A DNA stretch of 64,000 bases from Flavihumibacter sp. UBA7668. GTDB lineage: Bacteria > Bacteroidota > Bacteroidia > Chitinophagales > Chitinophagaceae. Below, piece by piece: positions 23,735 to 32,987 of the stretch. How positions within the stretch are numbered: position 1 is the stretch's first letter; every line of letters starts with the position of its first letter. Position numbers and translations under genes: made by a program. The stretch is taken from NCBI RefSeq assembly GCF_002483205.1, contig NZ_DLHM01000005.1, positions 323,951-387,950 of the forward strand, written 5' to 3'. The notes under the pieces are model-generated. The model had not been told where the DNA came from. It did no database searches and saw only the letters and a program-made list of their open reading frames with translations.

Positions 23735-25165
23735 ATGGAAATTATAATTGGAAGAGAAGAGGAAAAAGCGATTCTCGGGGCTGCTCTTTTTTCAAATGAA
23801 GCAGAATTGATTGCCATCTATGGAAGAAGGAGAATTGGTAAAACCTATCTCGTTCGTAACTATTTTTACGAGAATCTGGTGTTTGAAATGACTGGCCTTC
23901 ATAATGCCAGCCTGCGCGAACATTTGGCGAATTTCAGCAGTTCACTTCAAACTGCAATGGGAATGGCTGTTCCTCCCGCACCCCCTCATAATTGGATGGA
24001 CGCATTTCAAAAGTTGGATAGTTTTCTTCTGAGCCTGCCTAAAAAATATCCGATCGTTGCCCTGTTTGATGAAATGCCCTGGCTAAGTACACCAAAATCA
24101 GGTTTTCTTCAGGCATTTGGATACTGGTGGAATACCAGAGCGTCCAGAATTCCGCATCTTAAAGTAGTAATTTGTGGGTCTGCTGCATCCTGGATGATTA
24201 AAAAGGTTTTCAATGACCGGGGGGGATTACATAACAGGGTGACACATAGAATCCGCTTATTGCCCTTTAAGCTTACAGAAACAGAACGATTTCTAGATCA
24301 TCATGGAGTAAGGTTGGACAGATATCAGGTGATGCAACTGTACATGGCAATGGGAGGTATTCCGCATTATTTAAAGCAGGTGAAAAAAGGAGAGAGTGCC
24401 ACGCAAAACATCGATAAACTCTGCTTTGCAAAAAATGGGTTTCTTCGTACTGAGTTTAAGGATTTGTATCATTCCCTGTTTGCGAATGCCGGCAATCATG
24501 AAGCAATTGTGAGAGCGCTTTCCAAAAAACCGGGAGGTATGACCAGGCCGGAGATCATCAAAGCCTGCGGGTTTACAACCGGTGGGTGGATAACGGAAGT
24601 TTTTGATGAACTGGAGCAGTCCGGTTTTATTTCGCAGCATATTCCTTATGACCGGCGCGTACGGGATGCCATATTCAAGCTTACAGACGAGTATAGTCTG
24701 TTCTATTTGAAATTTATCGAAGATTCCCGTGCTTCCGGTGCTGGAACCTGGCTTCGGTTATCCGGATCGGCATCCTATACCAGTTGGTGTGGTTTTGCAT
24801 TTGAATCTGTTTGTCAGAAACATGTGAATAAGATCAAACACGCCCTGGGGATTTCAGGAGTCTATACAGAACATTCTGCATGGCGCTACCATCCAAAGAA
24901 AGGAGAAAAAGGCGTTCAGATTGATTTATTGCTGGACCGGGCTGATTATTGTATCAATCTTTGTGAAATGAAATTTTCTACTGCAGAATTTGTGATCGAT
25001 AAAAAATACGCGACGGAAATTGATAAAAAAGTGCAGGTGTTTAAGCAGCACATGAAAATAAAAAAAACAGTTTTCCCAACAATGATCACCACCTATGGTG
25101 TAAAGCAAAATATTCATTCCACCGGTCGCATCATAAATGAGGTGGTAATGGATGAGTTGTTTTAA
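23735..25165 (+). CDS. Archaeal-type ATPase with DUF234-like nuclease C-terminus
   Basis: A 476-residue protein. Walker A is GRRRIGKT (residues 30-37) and Walker B is IVALFDEMPW (D112-E113), as in the STAND-like archaeal ATPase family. A winged-helix part (about 260-310, KKPGGMTRPEIIKACG) precedes a C-terminal restriction-nuclease-like domain. There D397 in VQIDLLLDR and E411-x-K413 in LCEMKFS match the PD-(D/E)xK arrangement; the family is known as DUF234. Genes of this type are very common and mobile, often with no known role. It is read toward, and ends 4 nt from, the beta-helix gene. Function cannot be assigned; a DNA-repair or defence role would be speculative. Confidence 0.8.
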   Translation: MEIIIGREEEKAILGAALFSNEAELIAIYGRRRIGKTYLVRNYFYENLVFEMTGLHNASLREHLANFSSSLQTAMGMAVPPAPPHNWMDAFQKLDSFLLSLPKKYPIVALFDEMPWLSTPKSGFLQAFGYWWNTRASRIPHLKVVICGSAASWMIKKVFNDRGGLHNRVTHRIRLLPFKLTETERFLDHHGVRLDRYQVMQLYMAMGGIPHYLKQVKKGESATQNIDKLCFAKNGFLRTEFKDLYHSLFANAGNHEAIVRALSKKPGGMTRPEIIKACGFTTGGWITEVFDELEQSGFISQHIPYDRRVRDAIFKLTDEYSLFYLKFIEDSRASGAGTWLRLSGSASYTSWCGFAFESVCQKHVNKIKHALGISGVYTEHSAWRYHPKKGEKGVQIDLLLDRADYCINLCEMKFSTAEFVIDKKYATEIDKKVQVFKQHMKIKKTVFPTMITTYGVKQNIHSTGRIINEVVMDELF

Positions 25166-25169
25166 TCAG

Positions 25170-26819
25170 TTAATATGTATTTGAGGATGGTGCTATTGCT
25201 CCAATTGGCGGGATATCTCCAACCGGATGACCAAGTATATCAACCGTTGGATTTAATCCCTGTAACAACCCCTGATAATCTCCAGGTAGTAACTTAACGG
25301 GTAAACCCTTTTCGCGAATCAATAAAGTGGCAACAGGTATATAATCTTCCACGCGCATGCCTCCCGGTCGTATAAATGATGGGTTCCCAAATTTCGGTTC
25401 TGCATCTCTGATAGGCGCATCTGCAGGCCAGCTGCTGGCAGCATACCAGAGATTGTTCTTAAATACGATACCATCCAGTAACTTACTGGCAGTATCATCC
25501 TTTTTATTCTGATCGCCCAGTACCATTTTTGATCCTCCCATCACATAAAATATGTTGTTCATGATGAGGATCCCTTTTGAACTTGCCTCTATCGCAATTT
25601 TTGACATCAGTTCAGGTGATACATACATTGTGTTATTGTAGAAATAACTGTTCACCGGGCCTTGTTTCGGTTGCTTATCTCCCTGGTACCCGCTGAGCCA
25701 AAAAAGTTTTCCCTCCTGGAAAGCACCATTTTTCCCTTTTATCCGATGGCCATCGTTTACACTGATATTGTACCTGTAAGCGCAGTTGTAATTATTGCCA
25801 AGTATCTCACAAAATCCGCCCGCATTATTGGCGCTGAAATTATATTGTAGTACGATATGATCACAATTGAAATCGATATGTGCACCGGCCGAATCACCCG
25901 GGCCGTTGGCATTCGTGAATCGGTTGTGCTCAATCAATACATGGGAAGCACTCCAGGTCCAGAGTCCGCTTCCACGGCTCCATTTTCTGCTGTCCGTATT
26001 ACTCCCGGAATGATCAACCGAATTGCGATACACATGAATATTTTTGACTTCACTCATCTGTATCCCCGGTCCGCCGGTATGACTCAACTGGTTATCATGA
26101 ATCCGGATCCATTGAATATTTTTTGCCATCCCGGTCAATTTGATTCCGGTATGACTCAACTCCCGTACAATTGAATTCCGGATATCCACTTCACGGATCT
26201 CCGATCCTGCTTTTGTTGCCATCAGGCGGATGCCCCATCCGTAACGCTGTGATCCATTGGCAGTTTTAACTTCCGCGGCATCCCTTTTAAATCCTTTGTT
26301 TTCAAAATATACCTGTTCTATCAACAGACTGTCCAGTTCAATATGATGACAGGTTTTTGAAGCTGTTGCTTCCAGTTTCACACCCACCCGCATGGTTTCT
26401 GTTTCACCAGGAGCAGTTATATATCCATCAGCAATGATCCTTGCTTTTTTGACCCTGATATAACTACCGTCCTGTATTAATATTCCTATGGCTTTTCCTT
26501 TTGCATCAATGGTAAAGTAGCCGGTTGCTCCCTTCCAGGCATAACTCTCAATGGATATGGGAGCAGTTGCTGTTCCATGCTGGTTCACCAGTCTGAGTTC
26601 ACCCTTGAATGTTTGTCCGGCTGCCAGGAATATCTTATCTCCAGGTTGGAATTGCATGTTACTCAATTTCTCCAGGCTCTGGAAAGCAGCCTCCCTGCTT
26701 ACTCCTGAATTAGAATCCTTTCCAGTGTTATTATTGACAAAATAATCGGTTGCGCCTGCCTGTGATACAGACAGTAAGAGACTCAGCCAAACTGCGCCCA
26801 GGTGTGCCAATGTTTTCAA
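25170..26819 (-). CDS. Secreted right-handed beta-helix protein (putative lyase/hydrolase)
   Basis: A 549-residue protein with an N-terminal signal (AHLGAVWLSLLLSVSQAGA, cleavage before Thr-Asp). The beginning of the mature chain, DYFVNNNTGKDSNSGV followed by PGDKIFLAAGQTF, is the usual cap of secreted parallel beta-helix proteins. The middle has repeated Ile/Val-Asn-X pattern turns such as NNIFYV and IHDNQLSHTG, typical of pectate-lyase-like helices and of several polysaccharide lyase families. A TTG at 26819, 4 nt after the stop codon of the preceding sulfatase gene, is chosen as start; there is no ATG near the signal peptide. As last gene of the polysaccharide operon, it is likely to cut the polymer, but no catalytic residues could be assigned. 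Confidence 0.75.
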   Translation of the reverse strand: MKTLAHLGAVWLSLLLSVSQAGATDYFVNNNTGKDSNSGVSREAAFQSLEKLSNMQFQPGDKIFLAAGQTFKGELRLVNQHGTATAPISIESYAWKGATGYFTIDAKGKAIGILIQDGSYIRVKKARIIADGYITAPGETETMRVGVKLEATASKTCHHIELDSLLIEQVYFENKGFKRDAAEVKTANGSQRYGWGIRLMATKAGSEIREVDIRNSIVRELSHTGIKLTGMAKNIQWIRIHDNQLSHTGGPGIQMSEVKNIHVYRNSVDHSGSNTDSRKWSRGSGLWTWSASHVLIEHNRFTNANGPGDSAGAHIDFNCDHIVLQYNFSANNAGGFCEILGNNYNCAYRYNISVNDGHRIKGKNGAFQEGKLFWLSGYQGDKQPKQGPVNSYFYNNTMYVSPELMSKIAIEASSKGILIMNNIFYVMGGSKMVLGDQNKKDDTASKLLDGIVFKNNLWYAASSWPADAPIRDAEPKFGNPSFIRPGGMRVEDYIPVATLLIREKGLPVKLLPGDYQGLLQGLNPTVDILGHPVGDIPPIGAIAPSSNTY

Positions 26820-26823
26820 GTCC

Positions 26824-28227
26824 TTATTTTTTGAAGTTAAATCGGTCGGGGTGTAGTTTGTTGTACTCCTCATTTTCCAGCAAACCCAGAAAAGCCGGTG
26901 GTACCAATCCTTTTTTCCAGGCTGCCAGCAGTTGTTCCAGTGCCGGTAGGGCAGCTCCCGCTGAACCAGCCCGGTTATTCTTCTCTTCCTTGTCCATGCG
27001 GATGTCAAACAATTCTGTAGATCCTTCCTGAATTATCAGTTTGTCCTCCACTGTCCGGATTGCATACAACTCCTTTCTCGGACCCCTCCAGTACAAGGCC
27101 TTATGTGGCGGTGATTTTTCTGTACCTGTCAAATAGGGAAGGAGGTTAACGCCATCAATTGGGTTGATAGGCTGCTGTTTTGTCAATGCTGCAGCCGTAG
27201 CAAATATATCCAGGGAGATGACCGGCATATCATAGACTTTCCCGGCGGGTAACACCCCTTTCCATTGCACGGCAAAGGGTACCCGTATCCCGCCTTCATA
27301 ATATCCACCTTTCGCACCACGCAGGGGTTTGTTATTGGAGGCATTGTCATTGGTGGGACCGCCATTATCCGATAAAAAAAAGATAAGGGTATTGTCATCG
27401 AGTTTCAACTCTTCCAATGTATTCAGCAATGCATTGATTCCATCATCCATGGCACTTACCATGGCTGCATAGGTTCTTCTCTTTGGATCTTTAATATGCG
27501 AAAACCGTTGCAGATAGTTCTCTGATGCCTGCATGGGCGTATGCGGCGCATTGTAAGCCAGGTAGAGAAAGAAGGGCTGTTGCGCATTCGATTTGACAAA
27601 CTGAACAGCTTCGCGACTGAATGCGTCTGTGAGGTATTCTGTTTCCTCTGCCACCTGCTGGTTCCGTATCAGTTTGGTTTTATAACCATCGTTCTGACTT
27701 CTGGATTCCGTATGATCCCGCAATACCAATAACTCCGGAAAATAATGATGACCTCCATCCAGAAACCCATAAAACTCATCAAATCCTTTTCTATTCGGAT
27801 GCTGCGATGGATGTGTGCCCAGGTGCCATTTACCCAATATACCTGTCCTGTAGCCGGCTCCTTTCAGCAGTGCTGCCATGGTTTGCTCAGATGATGGCAA
27901 TCCCATCGTGCTATCCTTGGGCGCATACAGTGGATTTCGTGAAAAGCCAAAACGATCCTGATACCTTCCGGTGATTAATCCTGCCCTACTTGGTCCACAT
28001 ACAGCAAAGGATACATAACCATTGGTGCAGGTGACTCCATTTTTCGCAATCCGGTCAATTCCCGGCGTTGGAATATCCTTGCTTCCATTAAAGCCTACGT
28101 CGCTGTAGCCCAGGTCATCAGCAAGTATTATAATGATATTGGGGGCCGTTTGCTGTTGCGCATACAGGATGCCGTTATACAGCAAACAGCTTCCAGCCAG
28201 ACTTATTGTTAAGAGTAGTTTTTTCAT
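26824..28227 (-). CDS. Secreted sulfatase, arylsulfatase A-like
   Basis: A 467-residue type I sulfatase. A signal peptide (MKKLLLTISLAGSCLL) is followed by metal ligands ILADDLGYSD (D37/D38) and the formylglycine motif C77-G-P-S-R81. HHYFPELLVLRDH and FLSDNGGPTNDN supply further active-site residues; the SDNG form differs from the SGSH-like sulfatase nearby. The tail (ELFDIRMDKEEKNN) is normal. The ATG at 28227 is preferred to one at 28242, as the latter would overlap the SusD gene by 10 nt. The gene is 5 nt after susD-like and 4 nt before the beta-helix gene, in the same operon. Confidence 0.92.
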   Translation of the reverse strand: MKKLLLTISLAGSCLLYNGILYAQQQTAPNIIIILADDLGYSDVGFNGSKDIPTPGIDRIAKNGVTCTNGYVSFAVCGPSRAGLITGRYQDRFGFSRNPLYAPKDSTMGLPSSEQTMAALLKGAGYRTGILGKWHLGTHPSQHPNRKGFDEFYGFLDGGHHYFPELLVLRDHTESRSQNDGYKTKLIRNQQVAEETEYLTDAFSREAVQFVKSNAQQPFFLYLAYNAPHTPMQASENYLQRFSHIKDPKRRTYAAMVSAMDDGINALLNTLEELKLDDNTLIFFLSDNGGPTNDNASNNKPLRGAKGGYYEGGIRVPFAVQWKGVLPAGKVYDMPVISLDIFATAAALTKQQPINPIDGVNLLPYLTGTEKSPPHKALYWRGPRKELYAIRTVEDKLIIQEGSTELFDIRMDKEEKNNRAGSAGAALPALEQLLAAWKKGLVPPAFLGLLENEEYNKLHPDRFNFKK

Positions 28228-28232
28228 ACAAT

Positions 28233-29783
28233 TTAATTCCAAACCGGATTTTGAGTCAGGTTTCTGTTTGCATCTATTTCACTCTGCGGTATAGGGAATA
28301 CTTCTGATCTTCTGCCCTGGTATACAGGCGCATAGGGTGGTACCGGATCCGCATCTGCCCGCTGGAATGCCTGTTCAATTTGTTCCCAGCGTTTCAAATC
28401 ATAAAAACGCAACCCTTCAAAAGCAAATTCCACTCTTCTTTCATGACGAACGACTTCCCTCATTTGTTCCTGGGATAAATCAGCGCCTTCCACTGCTTCT
28501 ACTGCTGGCATGTTCACTCTTGCTCTTACTTCATTCACCAGCGGATAGGCTTCTGCCGCGCGATTTAATTCCGTTAAAGCTTCTGCTCTCATTAACAATA
28601 CATCTGCATATCGAATTACATAAAAATCCTGGCCACCTGGTGAACCTACCGGGATGCCTGTTGCTGAGGCACTGTTTCTCAGGTATTTTTTCTGACCAAA
28701 TGTGGTTGCGGTATTACCACGAAAAACAGTTCCTAAATCCGTTATAAATATATCTCCCTGGAAATAGACAGATGCCGTCAGGCGCGGATCCCTGTTTTCT
28801 TTTTGATTCGCCTGACTATATAGCGGCGAACTGGTAATTGGTAATCCATCTGTACAGTAATAATCCCGGATGAGATTGCGCATGGGTTGCACATTCACTT
28901 TTGGAATTCCCAGGAAGGTAGCAGAGAATACTTCGCCGTTATTACTCTGATCCTGTATAAACCGAACCGAAAAAACAATTTCTGGTGTTATTTCTCCGGC
29001 GAGACTAAAGAGATTACTGTAATTTCCGTATAAGCCGTAACCCATATTCAACATTGGTTCAGTTGCTGCCAGTACAGCATCATAATTCTTATTGTATAAC
29101 TGAACTCTTGCCAGCAATCCCAAAGCCGCACCCCTGGTAGCATACCCAAATTTATCTGCGGTATAACTCATCGGCAAAGCAGCCGCTGCATCCGTCAAAT
29201 CCTGGATGATGGCATTGGTAATTTCCTGGTAACTGTTTTTGCCAACATAAGCTGTTTCCAATGTCTGTACTTCCAGTATGAGTGGTGCTTCTTCAAAGTA
29301 GAGCGCAATATTGAAATAGAACAAAGCCCGTAAAAACTTTGACTGGCCGATCAATGCGGCCCGGCTCTCCGCCGTTATATCGGCATCCGGTATCTTTTCA
29401 ATATTTGCAATGGCTGCATTCGCCCTGGCAATGCCTTTATAATTAGCTGTCCAGAAAAGATTGAAAAAGGAATTGGCCGGATCAGTTCTGCCTTCCATAA
29501 AATTACCCGGTCCTTCAAACTTATAGCTGCCAAAGCAATTATCGGTTAACCCGTCAAATATGGGAATACCCGCCGGACCATTGAGCGTTCCGCTGTATAA
29601 TACTCGATCCTGCAAGGCTTCATAGATACCATTTACCCCCAATTGTGCATCTCGTTCATTTTTCCAGAAATTGTTTTCCGCCAATTGCGATAAAGAACTT
29701 CTGTCCAGGTATTTTTCACTGCAAGCTGAAGACAACAATACAGTTGAACTCAGCAGTAATAAATGTATAGTGCGTTTTAACAT
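28233..29783 (-). CDS. SusD/RagB-family glycan-binding lipoprotein
   Basis: A 516-residue outer-surface lipoprotein. The signal peptide ends in lipobox LSSAC (Cys21), followed by a SEKYLDRSS start typical of SusD. The first 200 residues carry the TPR-like helices (ALIGQSKFLRALFYFNIA), and the C-terminal part has the conserved VNEVRARVNMP, ERRVEFAFEGLRFYDLKRW and FPIPQSEIDANRNLTQNP motifs. It is 3 nt after the SusC gene and forms the lid of the uptake complex. The gene order SusC-SusD-sulfatase-beta-helix predicts a sulfated glycan as substrate. Confidence 0.95.
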   Translation of the reverse strand: MLKRTIHLLLLSSTVLLSSACSEKYLDRSSLSQLAENNFWKNERDAQLGVNGIYEALQDRVLYSGTLNGPAGIPIFDGLTDNCFGSYKFEGPGNFMEGRTDPANSFFNLFWTANYKGIARANAAIANIEKIPDADITAESRAALIGQSKFLRALFYFNIALYFEEAPLILEVQTLETAYVGKNSYQEITNAIIQDLTDAAAALPMSYTADKFGYATRGAALGLLARVQLYNKNYDAVLAATEPMLNMGYGLYGNYSNLFSLAGEITPEIVFSVRFIQDQSNNGEVFSATFLGIPKVNVQPMRNLIRDYYCTDGLPITSSPLYSQANQKENRDPRLTASVYFQGDIFITDLGTVFRGNTATTFGQKKYLRNSASATGIPVGSPGGQDFYVIRYADVLLMRAEALTELNRAAEAYPLVNEVRARVNMPAVEAVEGADLSQEQMREVVRHERRVEFAFEGLRFYDLKRWEQIEQAFQRADADPVPPYAPVYQGRRSEVFPIPQSEIDANRNLTQNPVWN

Positions 29784-29786
29784 GAC

Positions 29787-32700
29787 TTAGAATTTAACGT
29801 TAAGGCCGGTTGTGAATACTTTATAAAGCGGTGTCTGCTGGTCGGTTGCTCCGCCCGTTGCTCTTTCCGGATCAAAATTTTCCAGTTTCGTAAACGTGAA
29901 CAGGTTCTGTGCACTCACGAAAATGCGTAAACGCTGAATGGCTGCTTTCCGGGTAAGTGACGCTGGTAAGGTATAACCGAATTCAAGGTTACGTAACCTG
30001 AAATAGGATACATCCTGAACATAAAAACTCGAAATAGTATTGTTGTTTACACCTCCCAGTCTGGGTAATTCCTTCGATGGATTATCCGGTGTCCAGCGAT
30101 TGAGCCAGTAAGAGAGCGCATTGTTCCTGTCATCAATCATTGGCAACTGACCATTGGAATTCAGGATGCGGTCTACATCTCCGATACCCTGCCATACCAT
30201 ATTCAAATCAAAGCCGCCATATTCAAAACTGCTGTTGAATCCATACAACCAGCGCGGGAAAGGATTGCCTATGATCGTTCTGTCATTCGCGTCAATTTTT
30301 CCATCAGGAGTTTTATCCGGACCTGAAATATCAGCATAGCGGATGTCTCCGGGTTTGGTCAATGCAGAACCAAACTGCACTGGTGCATTGGCGATTTCAT
30401 CCTCCGTTTGAAAGATTCCCAGTGCCTGGTAACCAAAATATGCATTCAGTGGTTGCCCTATCCGGATGATGGAATTGGCGCCGATGGTTTCAATTCCATC
30501 AGGACCAAGACCCGTTACTTTATTAACAGCCATCCTTGTTACATTGGCTGATAAATTCATGCGCAGTTTGCCAAAATTCTGGCGATAAGCAGCAATCAGT
30601 TCAACTCCTTCATTCAACATGCTGGCAGCATTCTGCGCGGCCAGGTTGGTCACACCAATCGTATTGGGAATCGGAAAATTTGTATAGAGGATATCAAAAC
30701 TTCTTCTCCTGAAATATTCTGCGGAAAAAGAGAAGCGGTTCTGGAACATGGCAAGATCAATGCCTGCATTGAATTGCTCAATGGTTTCCCAGGTAATTCT
30801 GCTGTTCGCCAGCGACGTAAGCGCCACTGCCGGGATTACCACATCATTTCCAATATGATAATCCAATCCGCTGTTATAAGTTTGCTCATAGATATAATTA
30901 CCTATCCGGTCGTTTCCACTCAAACCCCAGCTGGCACGCAATTTCAGGTTGTTGATACTGGGTATGTTTTCAAACCATTTAGAGCGTCCGATATTCCATC
31001 CTGCTGATACAGAGGGGAAGGTTCCATAGCGATTATTCGGACCAAATCTGGAAGAGCCATCCCTGCGGAGATTCAATTCAAGCAGATAGCGATCATCATA
31101 ATTATAATTGATACGGCCAAAGAAGGATTGCAGACTTACCTCATTGGCACCTCCCGAAACAGATGGGTTGATTACTCCACCACCATCAAATTCCTGAATC
31201 GCATCAGATGGAAAGCCCTGCAGGGAACCCTGGAAGCCATCGGTTTTATCATAGATAACCGAATGTCCGGCTAATGCCGTCAATATATGATCTCCAAAGT
31301 TTTGACTGTAGCGCAGAATATTTTCATTTTGAAGGCGGTAAAAAAATCCGAATTCATTCCGCAATGAATTGAGATCATTCGCATTTACAATGGTGCCATC
31401 CCAGGCGCGGTCGGTTCGTGTGGGACTGAAATTCGATGTGTTATTAATATTGATATTGATTGCACCACTGGTTTCAAAACTGAAATATTTCAGGAAACTT
31501 GCTTTTGCGGCAAGACGGCTGCTTATATTGATATTATCATTTTCATAATCACCAAACTGTCCACGTAAAATAGGATTGGTAATGGGGCGGGAGAAATTGG
31601 TATTTTGCCAGGCACCATCCACAATGCCATATTCTCCATTCGGATAAAATACCGGCACAGTTGGTGCGGATCGCTGAAATTGATTAATAATACCAGTTTC
31701 ACCGGTAATGGCATCGGGTCCGCCTGAAGGTCCACGGAACTTCGACCAGAAAGTATTGGTGTTATTGGTGATGGTTAACCATTTGGTTGTTTTATTGGTA
31801 AGGCTTAATCCAAAGGTGTACCGGGCATTTTTGAATTTGCCTTTAACGATGGCATCCTGACTGAGTATACCTGCAGATAAACGAAATGTAGTTGCTTCGT
31901 TACCACCTGAAAACGAAAGATAATGTTGCTGAACAGGTGCATCTCGCAGGATGGTATTGGCCCAGTTGGTATTGGCATATCGCTCCGGACTCGTGCCATT
32001 TTGTATCGCATCAATAGCCGCCTGATCGTATCGTATATTGGTATTTGCACCTTCCGCATTGATATCGCGTTCATTTCTCAGCAATGCGTAATTAACAGCA
32101 TCCAGGTATTCAGGTACTACTGTTACGCGCTGAAATCCAAAGTAATTATTGTAATCAAAACTGCTCTTGCCTTTAGCACCCCTTTTGGTGGTCACCAGAA
32201 TTACGCCATTGGCACCTCTTGCTCCATAAATGGCCGAAGCAGAGGCATCTTTCAAAACAGAAATGGATTCGATATCAGTAGGAGCAAGGCTGTTAAACTC
32301 TGCGAGTCCGTTGTATTGAATATTGTCAATTACAACCAGCGGTGTACTGGCTCCAAAAGTTCCAACACCACGAATAATGATGCTGGAATTGTCGGCGCCT
32401 GGCAAACCGTTGGACTGTGTGAGTTGAACACCGGCAACCTTACCATATAGCAGTTGTCCGGAATTGGTTACGGGCTGGTTTACTGCATCATCAAACCGGA
32501 TGGTTTCAACCGCCCCGGTCAGGTTGATTTTTTTCTGTTCACCATAACCTACCACTACCACTTCATCCATGGAGCCGGATTCCGCTTCCAGTGTTAGTGT
32601 CAGATCAAAGTTCTGTCCAATTGCCTGCGTGATGGTTTGATACCCTACAGAACTAATCCGGACGGATTTGGCATTTTCAAGCGCAATGGAAAATTTACCA

Positions 32701-32897
32701 TTGGCATCTGAAATCGTTGAGCGCGAGCCCGGTAATAATTGAATGGTAACTCCTTCCACAGGTTTTCCATCGCGTGAGGAAAGCAGGGTACCGGTGAGAC
32801 GTTTTTCCGTTTGTGCATGGAGCACAGATACGGAAAGCAGCAAGGTTAGCAGTGTTGCAAAGCGCTTGCGAAAAAGTTGTTTCCACATAACAAGCAT
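29787..32897 (-). CDS. SusC/RagA-family TonB-dependent outer membrane transporter
   Basis: A 1036-residue transporter. After a signal peptide (residues about 1-29) come a carboxypeptidase-D regulatory-like beta-sandwich (LTGTLLSSRDGKPVEGV), the plug with TonB-dependent motif (VVVVGYGEQKKINLTGAV) and the SusC signature ISVLKDASASAIYGARGANG, then the large beta-barrel with a C-terminal aromatic residue. No STN domain is present, so it should not signal to an ECF system. It works with the SusD-like lid to import oligosaccharides. The start may be M1 or M4 (32888). A 90-nt gap separates it from the hybrid two-component gene. Confidence 0.95.
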   Translation of the reverse strand: MLVMWKQLFRKRFATLLTLLLSVSVLHAQTEKRLTGTLLSSRDGKPVEGVTIQLLPGSRSTISDANGKFSIALENAKSVRISSVGYQTITQAIGQNFDLTLTLEAESGSMDEVVVVGYGEQKKINLTGAVETIRFDDAVNQPVTNSGQLLYGKVAGVQLTQSNGLPGADNSSIIIRGVGTFGASTPLVVIDNIQYNGLAEFNSLAPTDIESISVLKDASASAIYGARGANGVILVTTKRGAKGKSSFDYNNYFGFQRVTVVPEYLDAVNYALLRNERDINAEGANTNIRYDQAAIDAIQNGTSPERYANTNWANTILRDAPVQQHYLSFSGGNEATTFRLSAGILSQDAIVKGKFKNARYTFGLSLTNKTTKWLTITNNTNTFWSKFRGPSGGPDAITGETGIINQFQRSAPTVPVFYPNGEYGIVDGAWQNTNFSRPITNPILRGQFGDYENDNINISSRLAAKASFLKYFSFETSGAINININNTSNFSPTRTDRAWDGTIVNANDLNSLRNEFGFFYRLQNENILRYSQNFGDHILTALAGHSVIYDKTDGFQGSLQGFPSDAIQEFDGGGVINPSVSGGANEVSLQSFFGRINYNYDDRYLLELNLRRDGSSRFGPNNRYGTFPSVSAGWNIGRSKWFENIPSINNLKLRASWGLSGNDRIGNYIYEQTYNSGLDYHIGNDVVIPAVALTSLANSRITWETIEQFNAGIDLAMFQNRFSFSAEYFRRRSFDILYTNFPIPNTIGVTNLAAQNAASMLNEGVELIAAYRQNFGKLRMNLSANVTRMAVNKVTGLGPDGIETIGANSIIRIGQPLNAYFGYQALGIFQTEDEIANAPVQFGSALTKPGDIRYADISGPDKTPDGKIDANDRTIIGNPFPRWLYGFNSSFEYGGFDLNMVWQGIGDVDRILNSNGQLPMIDDRNNALSYWLNRWTPDNPSKELPRLGGVNNNTISSFYVQDVSYFRLRNLEFGYTLPASLTRKAAIQRLRIFVSAQNLFTFTKLENFDPERATGGATDQQTPLYKVFTTGLNVKF

Positions 32898-32987
32898 CGT
32901 TTTGATTTACCCTTCAAATTTGGTTGAAAGCAAAAAATTTGAGGGGGGCAATGGGTTCAATCAGGAGGTTTAATCGTTCAAAACGTC

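Noticed and set aside
30774..32450. Plus-strand frames of up to 175 codons opposite the SusC gene
   Set aside because: They are antisense shadows of a long, well-supported SusC gene.
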